A DNA stretch of 64,000 nucleotides from Sinomicrobium sp. (GTDB taxonomy: Bacteria > Bacteroidota > Bacteroidia > Flavobacteriales > Flavobacteriaceae). Shown one piece after another: positions 9,476-18,069 of the stretch. The notes beneath the pieces were generated by a model. That model had not been told where the DNA came from, ran no database searches, and was given only the letters and a program-made list of their open reading frames with translations. The position numbers were made by a program, and so were the translations under genes. Position 1 is the stretch's first letter, and each line of letters starts with the position of its first letter. The stretch spans positions 1 to 64,000 of the forward strand of contig JAJUFH010000008.1 in the NCBI GenBank assembly GCA_029266035.1. The letters are read 5' to 3'.

Positions 9476-10738
9476 CTATTCGGCAGAGGTGATCAATTTT
9501 TCTTGATCCTCTTCAAAAATAATATTGTCCAGTCTCGACTTGAGTGGCTCTATATATGTCAGATAACTGTCTTTGAGTTCTTTTTTGATCGGCTCGGCAG
9601 AGGGGAGGTCCTGTTTGTAGGGATCTACCTGTTTTCCGTTTTTCCAGAAGCGGTAGCACACATGCGGACCGGTAGCCAGACCGGTGCTTCCCACATAACC
9701 TATCACTTCGCCTTGTTTTACGTATTGTCCTACTTTGGCAGCTCGCTTCGACATGTGTAGGTATTGTGTTTCGTAAGTGCTGTTGTGTCTTATTTTTACA
9801 TAATTCCCATTGCCGGAAGTGTAGCTCGATTTGGTAACGGTGCCGTTGGCTGTAGCTTTGATAGGAGTGCCGTGCGGGGCGGCATAGTCGGTTCCGAGGT
9901 GGGCTTTCCAACGCTTTTGTACGGGATGGAAACGTCTCGGATTATATCGGGAGGAAATCCTGCTGTATTCCAGAGGAGCCTTTAAGAACGCTCTGCGAAG
10001 CGTATTGGCCTTCTCGTCGTAATAATCGCTTACCTTGTTTACAGAGTCGGTTTGGAATTTGAAAGAGTAAAAGGGTTTTTTGTTGTGTTCAAAATAGGCG
10101 GCCTTTACATTTCCAATGCCCGCGTAGATGGTGTCGTCTATATATTTTTCTTCAAAGATAATCTTAAACCGATCTCCGCTCTGAAGTCTGAAAAAATCGA
10201 CAGTCCAAGCGTAAATATTAGAGAGTTCGTATGCGACTTGGTAATCTAACTTCTGATCCATGATGGCTTCAGAGAGCGAGCTGGTGATAACCCCTGAGGC
10301 TTCTCGTTCTACTACAGTGACCGGTTTTTTGTCTTTGTAAGCCTGTATGGAATCGGCAAAGTTGATCACTACATAATCTACCTTGTTGGGTTGATATATA
10401 AAGCACTGTGGTGTTTGTAAGGAGTCTTTGCTAAAGAGCAGGGTGTAGGGCTTGCCTACGCGGAGCCCTCTCACTATGTCGTAAGTGTCTTTGGCAACCT
10501 CGGTAATCTGATACACCTTGCTGTAATCTAGGTTGTTACTGGCGAGGATTTCCCCAAAGCTATCACCCGATTTTACAGTGTCACGGCGAACGATATAGTC
10601 GTTGAGGTTAAACCCGAATTCTGTAATTTCAATAGGCTCTGAAACTTCTCTCTCTACAGTTTCTACATTTTTTTCCTTCTCCTTTTTGCAGGCCATAAAA
10701 GTGATGACCAATGCAAGCAAAGCAACTTTTTTCAACAT
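9476..10738 (-). CDS. M23-family peptidoglycan peptidase lipoprotein
   Basis: This 420-residue protein has a lipoprotein signal (LVITFMAC, Cys near 17), so it is probably anchored in the envelope. The N-terminal half contains LysM-like or OapA-like sequence (SGDSFGEILASNNLD). The C-terminal half has the M23 zinc peptidase fold with HLGTDYAAPHGTPI, the GNGNYVKIRH strand and QYLHMS, followed by VGQYVKQGEVIGYVGSTG. Such enzymes cut peptidoglycan cross-bridges or stem peptides. The ATG overlaps the stop of the tryptophan dioxygenase gene by one base (TAATG), so translation is probably coupled. Confidence 0.9.
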   Translation of the reverse strand: MLKKVALLALVITFMACKKEKEKNVETVEREVSEPIEITEFGFNLNDYIVRRDTVKSGDSFGEILASNNLDYSKVYQITEVAKDTYDIVRGLRVGKPYTLLFSKDSLQTPQCFIYQPNKVDYVVINFADSIQAYKDKKPVTVVEREASGVITSSLSEAIMDQKLDYQVAYELSNIYAWTVDFFRLQSGDRFKIIFEEKYIDDTIYAGIGNVKAAYFEHNKKPFYSFKFQTDSVNKVSDYYDEKANTLRRAFLKAPLEYSRISSRYNPRRFHPVQKRWKAHLGTDYAAPHGTPIKATANGTVTKSSYTSGNGNYVKIRHNSTYETQYLHMSKRAAKVGQYVKQGEVIGYVGSTGLATGPHVCYRFWKNGKQVDPYKQDLPSAEPIKKELKDSYLTYIEPLKSRLDNIIFEEDQEKLITSAE

Positions 10739-11706
10739 TAGTTTCTCGAGTTTTCCGGATTAAATCTGTGCTCCACCCATTCTTTTCCCCAATCTTCCCT
10801 TTCATCTTTGCTCCAAATTTCAGGAAAAAAGATGATTTTCTGAAATCCCGGAGGTAAAAATTCCCTCCAGTTGGTTCCACCTGAGGCTGCTATAGTAGTG
10901 TCGTCTTTTCTGAGGTATCGATACGCAGATCCCAGATGTACCAGAGGCCAGTTTACATTGGCATTGGTATCTAGTGACTTCATGCTCTCTATAATCTCCG
11001 GTCTGTTCCGATCTTCCAGAGGTAGCTGAAGGAATTTGTCGTATATGGTGGCATTTTTTACCACACTTGATATTCTCATAAATCTCGGAGTATAGCGATA
11101 TTCAAACTGTTTGAGCGTAAGTGTCTTTTCTCTGGTGTCTTTGTCGGTTGCGCCTTTTTTCCAGTAGATGTTTTCATAGAGTACTTCTGTAGGCGTATCG
11201 GAAGAAAAGCGATCTCTTACTGAATGATGTACCAAATTTTCCATAGGAGTGGCATACAACTCTATCATTCTGTATTGGGCCGATTGGAAACCACTGGCGG
11301 GCAGCAGCGACATGCGGAATTGCATGAATTGTTCGGGGTCCATTCCGTGAACCATAACTTCAAACGAGGTGATAAGCGCCTTGAAGTAACGATTTATGCG
11401 GTCTATCTTTTTTATAAAAAAATCTGCGTCCTGCAGTTTGTCGTCTACGATTTGTTTTTGCTCGTGTATGATTAGCTTAAAGTAGAGCTCGGTAATCTGG
11501 TGATACATGATGAAGATCTCTTCATCGGGAAAGTGAGTGCGGGGAACTTGAAGGCTGAGCAGGGTGTCCAGTTGTACGTAGTCCCAATAAGTGAGATAGC
11601 GCTGGTGTAGCAGTCCGTCGAGATAGGCTCCAAGATCCTGTCCGGAATTCTTGTACTTTTCTTCTAATTTGTGAATTCTTTCCGCAATTTCTGGTTTTAT
11701 TTCCAT
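10738..11706 (-). CDS. Tryptophan 2,3-dioxygenase family protein
   Basis: This 322-residue haem dioxygenase family member is expected to convert tryptophan to N-formylkynurenine, the first step of the kynurenine route. The family motifs are seen: LTYWDYVQLDTLLSLQ near the N-terminus, DEEIFIMYHQITELYFKLI, and a C-terminal WPLVHLGSAYRYL containing the likely proximal haem ligand His. The Bacteroidota form is somewhat longer than the classic bacterial enzyme. No kynurenine pathway neighbours are present. It lies 4 bp downstream of the DUF3108 gene and overlaps the M23 peptidase start. Confidence 0.85.
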   Translation of the reverse strand: MEIKPEIAERIHKLEEKYKNSGQDLGAYLDGLLHQRYLTYWDYVQLDTLLSLQVPRTHFPDEEIFIMYHQITELYFKLIIHEQKQIVDDKLQDADFFIKKIDRINRYFKALITSFEVMVHGMDPEQFMQFRMSLLPASGFQSAQYRMIELYATPMENLVHHSVRDRFSSDTPTEVLYENIYWKKGATDKDTREKTLTLKQFEYRYTPRFMRISSVVKNATIYDKFLQLPLEDRNRPEIIESMKSLDTNANVNWPLVHLGSAYRYLRKDDTTIAASGGTNWREFLPPGFQKIIFFPEIWSKDEREDWGKEWVEHRFNPENSRN

Positions 11707-11710
11707 GATT

Positions 11711-12487
11711 TTAATCTGCTACTACTTTGAACGGGTGTTTCAAGCCTTTGAACTCCTCGAGATCCGCCTTGATAGAACCTACCTTCAACTCGGCTTTGAT
11801 GCGAAGAGGAACCTTGTTGTCGTCGTCAGTAACCCAGAGCGTAAGGCTTTCTTTCTCCTTAAAAACCCTTCCTGCCTGAACGTAGGGGCGAAACTTGATA
11901 CACGAAATTTTGCCAAATTTAGTCTTTAATACTTCTTTCCCCAAGAACTTGAGCTTAAACTTGAAGGTTTTATCATCGTCATAAAGCAGGTTGAGTTCCT
12001 TTTCGAGGCCTTGCTGCATGTCTTCGGAGGTGAAGTGGTTGCGTAAAAAATACACCGCAGAGAGCAGATCGTGAATGTCGCTATCCACTGCAATGGTGGT
12101 TGTTTTCTTATGTTTTTTATTGTTTACTATAGCTTGCCCTGAGGCGTAATCGAAATCTATCTGCAAATCTTTGGTATACCCCCCTTCGTCTATCTGACGG
12201 ATAAAGCGGTAAGGATGTCCGCTGTCTCTGTCAAAATAACTCTCGTAATTGTCGTCCACTTTGAAAAACAGTCTAGCCAGTCCGGTAGTGCGCCCTTTGC
12301 CTACAACGTGAAATACCTGTTTTCCTTCAAAGGATTCTTCCTCAATTTCCAATGTGGCATAGCTCGCATTAAAGATACCGTAATGTACGCGGTACTGCAA
12401 CCATTCGCCAGATGCAAAGGCATTGTGTTGTGCATTGGCGGTAACCAAGAGACAACAAACTATGAAGGTTAAGATGTGAGTTCTCAT
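11711..12487 (-). CDS. DUF3108 domain protein, exported
   Basis: This 258-residue protein has a signal peptide (start MRTHILTFIVCCLLV, cleavage near TANAQ). I chose this ATG because the longer open frame upstream adds 66 residues of low-complexity sequence before a clean signal peptide. The rest matches the DUF3108 pattern: an early GEWLQYRVHYGIFNASYATLEI, a middle YESYFDRDSG segment and a final LTLWVTDDDNKVPLRIKAEL. The family is periplasmic or outer-membrane associated with unknown function. It is the first gene of the run leading to the tryptophan dioxygenase, M23 peptidase and pgi. Confidence 0.8.
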   Translation of the reverse strand: MRTHILTFIVCCLLVTANAQHNAFASGEWLQYRVHYGIFNASYATLEIEEESFEGKQVFHVVGKGRTTGLARLFFKVDDNYESYFDRDSGHPYRFIRQIDEGGYTKDLQIDFDYASGQAIVNNKKHKKTTTIAVDSDIHDLLSAVYFLRNHFTSEDMQQGLEKELNLLYDDDKTFKFKLKFLGKEVLKTKFGKISCIKFRPYVQAGRVFKEKESLTLWVTDDDNKVPLRIKAELKVGSIKADLEEFKGLKHPFKVVAD

Positions 12488-12647
12488 ATACGGGCCAAAA
12501 ATTATCTGTAAAAATAATAAAATGTTGCCACAATGCCAGAAAAACAACAGGCTATTAATTTTGATCGAAAGTTGTGAAATATTGTTTTGAGCCGTGATTA
12601 CACACAACGAGGGTATAGCGTTTGTGCCGTTGAAAGAGAAAGGGGTA

Positions 12648-12753
12648 TAAAAAACGAAAGGCCCGGATATCTCCAGGCCTTTCAATTAACCAACCAAAAC
12701 TTTAAATTATGAAAACTTTACTTAAAGTTACAAAAGGGCACCACCCCTTTTGC
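12648..12753 (-). ncRNA. Candidate small RNA with its own terminator
   Basis: On the minus strand a -7-like box TATCTTTG (12766-12759) is followed by a hairpin (CAAAAGGG and CCCTTTTG arms), a small AACTTT/AAAGTT stem, the sequence TTTTGGTTGGTTAATTGAAAG and a GC-rich hairpin (arms GAAAGGCC and GGCCTTTC) ending in GTTTTTT. This makes a transcript of about 105 nt upstream of, and on the same strand as, the DUF3108 gene. The same TTGGTTGGTT box precedes the terminator at 58998-59040. No good -33 box is seen. It could instead be a leader or attenuator for the DUF3108 gene. Confidence 0.45.
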
Positions 12754-12922
12754 TGAAGCAAAGATATGTCAGAAAAACACAATTGGAAATGCTTTTAAGA
12801 AACTTTAACGCAAAGGGGGGCAAAACAATAGTTTTTGTTAACGAAATTTAGTTTATCCGCAAAGAAAAACGATGCAAATTAACATGTTGTTATACTTTGT
12901 CAAGCCGCGTTATATAAGGGTT

Positions 12923-12948
12923 AATCTACGAAAACGTTTTCGTAGATT
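12923..12948. promoter_or_regulatory. 26-bp perfect palindrome, LacI-type operator candidate
   Basis: AATCTACGAAAAC is followed at once by its reverse complement, giving a perfect 26-bp palindrome centred on CG. The inner part, CGAAAACGTTTTCG, looks like LacI/GalR-family operators. It lies in the divergent gap between the DUF3108 gene or candidate small RNA on the left and bioF, whose start is about 140 bp to the right. The rest of the 12758-13089 stretch shows no gene. Confidence 0.55.
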
Positions 12949-13053
12949 TGACGGAGATCAATTTGTGTTGAAACCCTAAATCGAAAAGCGGATTTTGAAT
13001 TTCAAAAATAGCGTTTTTGAGGAAAATAACCGTGCTAAATCGTCTGTTTTTTA

Positions 13054-13085
13054 AGCCTGTGCTGTGCTGCTTTTTTATACCTTTG
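13054..13085 (+). promoter_or_regulatory. bioF promoter, possibly leaderless
   Basis: TACCTTTG (13078-13085) matches the Bacteroidota -7 consensus TAnnTTTG. A T-rich patch about 20 bp upstream could serve as the -33 element, but it is weak. The bioF ATG begins five bases after the box, where transcription should start, so the messenger may have little or no leader. Confidence 0.5.
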
Positions 13086-13089
13086 ACTT

Positions 13090-14247
13090 ATGTCATTACC
13101 TGAAAAACTATACAGGAGATTAAAAGATCGTGAAGAACACAATGCAATCCGGTCTTTGCCCCTACTTTTGGAAGGAGTGGATTTTTATTCTAACGATTAC
13201 CTCGGACTTTCGAAAAACACTTCTCTCTTTTATCGGGCAGCTGATCTCGTAGAACGGCTCGGTAGACCTCAAAATGGAGGAACGGGTTCGCGACTTTTGT
13301 CGGGAAATCACGCCTGTTATGGCAGGGTAGAAGAAAAACTTGCCAAATTTCACAAGGCAGAAGCCGCTTTGGTGTTCAATTCGGGCTATGATGCCAATAT
13401 CGGATTGTTTTCCAGTGTGCTTCAACGCGGTGATGTGGTGTTGTACGACGAATTGATACACGCCAGTATACGCGATGGGATACGTATGGGGCAGGGAAAG
13501 GGCTTTCGGTTTAAGCACAACGATATAGACGACTTGGAATCGCGTATTCGAAGGGTGAAAAACAATGCGGAACAACCCGTCGAAGGACATCTGTTTATTG
13601 TAACCGAGTCGGTGTTTTCTATGGATGGCGATATTCCTAACCTGGATAAGATGACCGCGCTTGCCGAACAGTATGGTGCATTTTTGATAGTAGACGAGGC
13701 TCATGCGATAGGGGTTTTTGGGCAGAGAGGAGAAGGATTGGTACAGGAACTCGACTTGCAAGACAGGGTATTTGCTCGTATTGCAACCTTCGGAAAGGCG
13801 GTAGGATGTCATGGCGCAGCTGTGCTGGGTTCAAATAGGTTAAAGGATTATCTCATCAATTTTGCACGTAGTTTTATATACACTACAGCTATGCCTCCTC
13901 ATGCCCTAGCTGCGATTATGGTTGCTTATGACGAGATGACAGCAGCTGTGCGAAACGCCTTGATACACAATGTCGATTTCTTCCGAAGGCAGGTAGAAGT
14001 ATTACAGCTGTCGTCCTGTTTTATAGAAAGTCGCTCTGCGGTACACTGCTGTGTGATTCCTGGAAACGACAGGGTGAAACACTTGGCACAGGAGCTGGAG
14101 AGACAGGGCTTTTTAGTTAAACCCATATTGTCGCCCACAGTACCTGAAGGTAGGGAACGACTGCGTTTTTGTCTTCACAGCTATAATACAGAAGAAGAGA
14201 TCTCGACAGCCCTGCATCTGCTTTCTGAATTGCGTAAAAAAATTTAA
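13090..14247 (+). CDS. bioF: 8-amino-7-oxononanoate synthase
   Basis: This 385-residue pyridoxal-phosphate enzyme condenses a pimeloyl thioester with alanine, the first step of biotin ring assembly. Seen are YSNDYLGLS near the N-terminus, the glycine-rich NGGTGSRLLSG, DEAHAIGVFG (PLP aspartate) and TFGKAVGCHGAA with the likely PLP lysine at 236. Length is normal for the family. bioD follows after only 2 bp, so the two are cotranscribed. The 26-bp palindrome upstream is a possible control site. Confidence 0.93.
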   Translation: MSLPEKLYRRLKDREEHNAIRSLPLLLEGVDFYSNDYLGLSKNTSLFYRAADLVERLGRPQNGGTGSRLLSGNHACYGRVEEKLAKFHKAEAALVFNSGYDANIGLFSSVLQRGDVVLYDELIHASIRDGIRMGQGKGFRFKHNDIDDLESRIRRVKNNAEQPVEGHLFIVTESVFSMDGDIPNLDKMTALAEQYGAFLIVDEAHAIGVFGQRGEGLVQELDLQDRVFARIATFGKAVGCHGAAVLGSNRLKDYLINFARSFIYTTAMPPHALAAIMVAYDEMTAAVRNALIHNVDFFRRQVEVLQLSSCFIESRSAVHCCVIPGNDRVKHLAQELERQGFLVKPILSPTVPEGRERLRFCLHSYNTEEEISTALHLLSELRKKI

Positions 14248-14249
14248 AC

Positions 14250-14873
14250 ATGAAAAAGAAATTTTTTATTACCGGAATATCTACCGAAGTAGGTAAGACC
14301 GTAGTGTCGGCTGTGGTAGTCGAGGCGCTAAAGGCCGATTACTGGAAGCCCGTACAGGCGGGTGATCTGGATTATTCAGACACACATAAGCTGTCTGCGC
14401 TTATTTCCAATTCAACAACAAAAACTTACCCCAATGCCTATGCGCTGAATACGCCTATGAGTCCGCATGCGGCTGCCGATATAGATGGAGTACACATAGA
14501 TGTAGGGGCAATATCGGAACCCCAAACTGACAACCATCTGGTGATTGAAGGTGCGGGTGGGGTGTTGGTGCCCTTAAATGAAAAGGATACCATTGCAGAT
14601 CTAATCAGGCCAGACCATAAGGTGCTTTTGGTCTCGAGAAATTATCTGGGAAGTATTAATCATACATTGCTGACAGTAGAAGCACTGAAGCGTAGAAATG
14701 CGGATATAGCGGGAATTGTTATCAGTGGAGCAGAAAACCCGTCGACCGAATCCATTATTGAAAAAATGAGTGGAATCCCCATAGTTTTTCGCATATCAGA
14801 AGAGAAGCACTTTGATCGAGAGGTAGTGCGCAACTATGCTTCCCGGTTTTTGCCAGTGCTCGAAAGACTGTGA
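14250..14873 (+). CDS. bioD: Dethiobiotin synthetase
   Basis: This 207-residue ATP-dependent carboxylase closes the ureido ring of dethiobiotin from 7,8-diaminononanoate and CO2. The N-terminus has the P-loop variant ITGISTEVGKT, then YWKPVQAGD and a central VIEGAGGVLVPLN segment with the expected Gly-rich loop. Slightly short compared with the E. coli enzyme, but typical for Bacteroidota. It starts 2 bp after bioF. No terminator hairpin is obvious before the repeat-like DNA that follows. Confidence 0.92.
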   Translation: MKKKFFITGISTEVGKTVVSAVVVEALKADYWKPVQAGDLDYSDTHKLSALISNSTTKTYPNAYALNTPMSPHAAADIDGVHIDVGAISEPQTDNHLVIEGAGGVLVPLNEKDTIADLIRPDHKVLLVSRNYLGSINHTLLTVEALKRRNADIAGIVISGAENPSTESIIEKMSGIPIVFRISEEKHFDREVVRNYASRFLPVLERL

Positions 14874-14878
14874 GGTTG

Positions 14879-14990
14879 GGGTTGATTAGTTCATAGTTCT
14901 TAGTTTGTAGTTTTTTAGTTTTAGGAGCATTGTCATCACGAGGAAGCAACCCTAGGAGCTGACGTGGTGATATCAGCCAGTAGACTCAGA
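14879..14990. repeat. Intergenic repeat-like sequence after bioD
   Basis: The motif TTGATTAGTTCATAGTTCTT at about 14882 also occurs near 578-604 and, inverted and diverged, near 1091-1117. It is followed by a segment beginning TCATCACGAGGAAGCAACCC, in the style of the 'CATTGCGAGGAACGAAGC' intergenic repeats of Bacteroidota. No gene is seen between bioD and the convergent glycosyltransferase. Confidence 0.45.
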
Positions 14991-15035
14991 CTACCCCAAA
15001 AGGGTTTTGTTATTGAAGGTGCTCTTCCACCCAAT

Positions 15036-16532
15036 TTACTTAAGTCGGTAAATTTCGGCTTCTCCTATTTTTTTTATAAGGTGGTATCGGCTGTTGAGGA
15101 TGTTTTTGAAATAGATGTTTTGCGCGGTGTTGTCATTTAAAAAAGGAATCTTTCCTTTTTCGGTTACGATGAGTTCAGGACTTATCTCTGAACAGATATA
15201 TTTGAGTTCTTCTATGCTGTTAAGACGAGGATTGTCAAAATAAGGGTAGAGTTGTTCGCGTTTGAGATTGGTGGGATGGGTCACCGATTTAGTAGGAGGG
15301 TACTCGTCTGTAAGCCAGTAACCAATATGGTTTTCCAGAAAAAAGACCGACCTTACATCGCCTATGTTTTTTTCGATATATTCCGAAACCTCAATGCCTT
15401 CTCCGTTGTAGGGAGACTTTCCGTCCAATATTCTGTTGCCCACATGGTAATATTCCCGCAAGGGTTCAAACTGTATCAGAAGCATAACTACAAGGGCGAT
15501 AAAAGGGATGATTTTTATACTGTTGAGCTGTGAAAAATGACTGACTACAATAGCTAGAGGTAGAATTAGGAAGGGATATAGTTGTATGAGGTAGTGGCTG
15601 TTGACTTCCCCGGATTGGACAAAGGAGAACATAACTCCAAAAATGGATAGTAATATATAGGTATAGTTTTGGCAGCGTTTTGGGAAACACTTCTTTTTGT
15701 GGTTGAGCAGTATAAGAATACCGGTAATAAAGATAAAGGGAAGCAGATCTACAAAGGCATCGATATTATTTGCCGGATTTGGGGTGTCGTAGTGAAGGGG
15801 AGCGAGAATCACCGATTCCCACCACACTTCGAATAGTCCGCTGAAATAATAAGGAGCGGCGGTACACAGCACAGGAATAATACCACCGATAGCATAGTAA
15901 CAGCCCGTTTTTATAGCCGCTGCGAATCCTTTGTCCTTATACCTGAAAAATACTATACCTAGACCGGTAAAGAATATGGGATAAGCGAGGTTGAGCTTGG
16001 TCATAGCTGCGATGCCGAAGAGAAGACCGGCAAAGAAAAAATGCCTGTTGCGCGTGGCCTTGATTACATACCAAAAACCGGGAATAGCAAAGAGCATAGA
16101 TAGGTGCTCGGTCATTACTCCTTGTATGTTTCCAAAGAGACTGGATAGAAAAACATAGAGCATTCCACACCAAAATCCGGTCTTTTTTCCCGACAAACGA
16201 TCGCCTATTTTAAACAAGAAGAGCGATGTAATAGCAATGCCAATAGTGCCCGCAAGGCGAATAGCAATAAAACTCTTTCCGAAAATTTTGATGACCGCCG
16301 CAAAGAAAAGAAAGGCCAATGGAGGCTTGAGATCCCAGAGATAGGTATAAGGAAGATGGCCTTCTGCCCATGATTGCCCCATCAGGATAAATGTGCTTTC
16401 GTCCCGATCTATATAATCCCGAAAAAAGAATGGAAAGCGGATAAAGAGTGCAACTCCCAGAAATATCAGGAAGATATACAGTAGTCTTATCTTTTGATAA
16501 TTAAGGGAAATCCCTTGTTTAAACAGCTTCAA
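15036..16532 (-). CDS. GT-C-type membrane glycosyltransferase (ArnT/PMT-like)
   Basis: This 498-residue polytopic inner-membrane protein has about ten or more hydrophobic helices. After the first helix comes FRDYIDRDESTFILMG, an acidic loop motif typical of GT-C lipid-linked sugar transferases (GT39/GT83-like), and then LWDLKPPLAFLFFA. A soluble C-terminal region of about 120 residues follows. It probably moves a sugar from a polyprenyl donor to an outer acceptor. The start is TTG, since the next ATG would remove the first helix and the acidic motif. It sits on the opposite strand between bioD and bioA and has no evident link to biotin. Confidence 0.75.
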   Translation of the reverse strand: MKLFKQGISLNYQKIRLLYIFLIFLGVALFIRFPFFFRDYIDRDESTFILMGQSWAEGHLPYTYLWDLKPPLAFLFFAAVIKIFGKSFIAIRLAGTIGIAITSLFLFKIGDRLSGKKTGFWCGMLYVFLSSLFGNIQGVMTEHLSMLFAIPGFWYVIKATRNRHFFFAGLLFGIAAMTKLNLAYPIFFTGLGIVFFRYKDKGFAAAIKTGCYYAIGGIIPVLCTAAPYYFSGLFEVWWESVILAPLHYDTPNPANNIDAFVDLLPFIFITGILILLNHKKKCFPKRCQNYTYILLSIFGVMFSFVQSGEVNSHYLIQLYPFLILPLAIVVSHFSQLNSIKIIPFIALVVMLLIQFEPLREYYHVGNRILDGKSPYNGEGIEVSEYIEKNIGDVRSVFFLENHIGYWLTDEYPPTKSVTHPTNLKREQLYPYFDNPRLNSIEELKYICSEISPELIVTEKGKIPFLNDNTAQNIYFKNILNSRYHLIKKIGEAEIYRLK

Positions 16533-16591
16533 AATTGGCTTGGTTTAACGACAATTCTCATCTTTGCAAGATAATACAAAAACCGTTTCTC

Positions 16592-17866
16592 ATGAAAAAT
16601 ATTTCAACACGCGATAAAAAACACCTGTGGCACCCACTCACACAGCACAAACTACATCCCGATACGGTTGCTATAACCAGGGCCAAAGGAGCCTTGTTGT
16701 ACGACGATGAAGGCAAGGAATACATAGATGGTATAGCTTCGTGGTATACCTGTGTGTACGGTCATTGCCACCCCTATATCGCAGAAGCGGCATACCGACA
16801 GATGACACAGTTGGATCATGTGGTGTTTAGCGGTTTTACACACGAACCGGCAGTACGGCTCTCGGAAGCCTTGATGGAAATATTGCCCGACAATCAGCAG
16901 AAACTGTTTTTTTCCGACAACGGTTCTACAGCTTCCGATGTGGCGATAAAAATGGCTTTGCAGTATCATTTTAATCAAGGCAGAAAGCGCGATGTGCTCA
17001 TCGCTTTCGAAGAAGGATTTCACGGCGATACTTTCGGGGCGATGTCTGTTTCGGGATTGTCGGTGTACAACGGTCCGTTTTCAGATTTCTTCCTGAATGT
17101 AAAGCGCATTCCCGTACCGGATGGGACGAATAGTGGAGAGGTGATAGAGCAATTCGAAGAGATACTGCGTACCGAAAATGTGGCTGGATTTATATACGAA
17201 CCTCTAGTACAAGGGGCTGCAGCTATGAAAATGCACGATGCGGAAGGATTGAATACCCTGATCAGACTGTGTAAAGAATACGATGTGATTGCCATAGCCG
17301 ATGAAGTGATGACAGGATTCGGTAAAACAGGAAAGAATTTTGCATCGGAGTATATGGAGCAATTGCCAGATATAATCAGTATGTCAAAAGCCCTTACCGC
17401 CGGAATGCTACCTATGGCGCTGACTAGCTGTACTCAAAAGGTTTACGACGCTTTTTACAGTGACGATATAAGCAAAGGCCTCTTTCACGGACATACGTAT
17501 TCGGCCAATCCCGTAGCCTGTTCGGTAGCTCTGGCGGGAATAGAACTGCTGAGGTCCGATGAAATGCAGGAGAATATCAAAAGGATTACAGCATCACATC
17601 GCCGCTTTGACGAAGTGATTAAAAAGCATCCTAAAGTAGCTCGAACACGGCAGCTCGGGGTGATCTACGCCTTGGAAATAAAGGTGGATACAGAGCGCTA
17701 TGGGGGACTGAGGGATAAATTGTTTCAGTTTTTTATGGAAGAAGGAGTATATCTGCGACCACTGGGGAATACCGTTTACATTCTTGCTCCCTATGTGGCG
17801 ACCGATGAACAATTGCAGAAAATATACAATACTATAGAGCGCGCATTGAATAGTGTTGTGGATTGA
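16592..17866 (+). CDS. bioA: Adenosylmethionine-8-amino-7-oxononanoate aminotransferase
   Basis: This 424-residue class III PLP aminotransferase makes 7,8-diaminononanoate using S-adenosylmethionine as amino donor. The N-terminal DKKHLWHPLTQHK is the BioA signature. ADEVMTGFGKTG is present, and SMSKALTAG gives the PLP lysine near 266. I start at the ATG giving MKNISTRDKKHLW rather than an upstream TTG, since a CATCTTTG -7-like box (16559-16566) lies 25 bp before it. It is separated from bioFD by the opposite-strand glycosyltransferase, so it has its own promoter. Confidence 0.93.
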   Translation: MKNISTRDKKHLWHPLTQHKLHPDTVAITRAKGALLYDDEGKEYIDGIASWYTCVYGHCHPYIAEAAYRQMTQLDHVVFSGFTHEPAVRLSEALMEILPDNQQKLFFSDNGSTASDVAIKMALQYHFNQGRKRDVLIAFEEGFHGDTFGAMSVSGLSVYNGPFSDFFLNVKRIPVPDGTNSGEVIEQFEEILRTENVAGFIYEPLVQGAAAMKMHDAEGLNTLIRLCKEYDVIAIADEVMTGFGKTGKNFASEYMEQLPDIISMSKALTAGMLPMALTSCTQKVYDAFYSDDISKGLFHGHTYSANPVACSVALAGIELLRSDEMQENIKRITASHRRFDEVIKKHPKVARTRQLGVIYALEIKVDTERYGGLRDKLFQFFMEEGVYLRPLGNTVYILAPYVATDEQLQKIYNTIERALNSVVD

Positions 17867-17870
17867 TTTC

Positions 17871-17992
17871 GGCTTTCAGCCCGCAAAATATGCTTTGGTT
17901 TTTTATCCCCAGAGCGTTGCCCTAGGCTGAATTGACAATGGCTTTCAGCCAATATTCTTTTTGTCGTTGATGGTTTCGCCCTGAAAGGGTAA
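17871..17992. repeat. GGCTTTCAGCC repeats downstream of bioA
   Basis: GGCTTTCAGCC occurs at 17871-17881 and 17940-17950. Near 17978 a GCCCTGAAAGGG palindrome follows. Text between them (CCCAGAGCGTTGCCCTAGG) is typical of a dispersed non-coding repeat in Bacteroidota. No gene is seen. Confidence 0.55.
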
Positions 17993-18048
17993 CCAAATTG
18001 AGTGTTGCTTTTCAAGCTGTTTTAATCTTTTACGGAAAATAAATTGAT

Positions 18049-18056
18049 TACTTTTG
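18049..18056 (+). promoter_or_regulatory. -7 box of the beta-ketoacyl synthase gene
   Basis: TACTTTTG matches TAnnTTTG and lies 13 bp before the GTG start. This indicates that the gene has its own promoter and a leader of only about eight bases. Confidence 0.5.
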
Positions 18057-18069
18057 ACACTAAAAGACG

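Noticed and set aside
12709-12756. Possible 15-residue leader peptide on the plus strand
   Set aside because: It overlaps the complement of a hairpin and has no downstream amino-acid operon of the right kind. The minus-strand transcript model explains the same sequence better.
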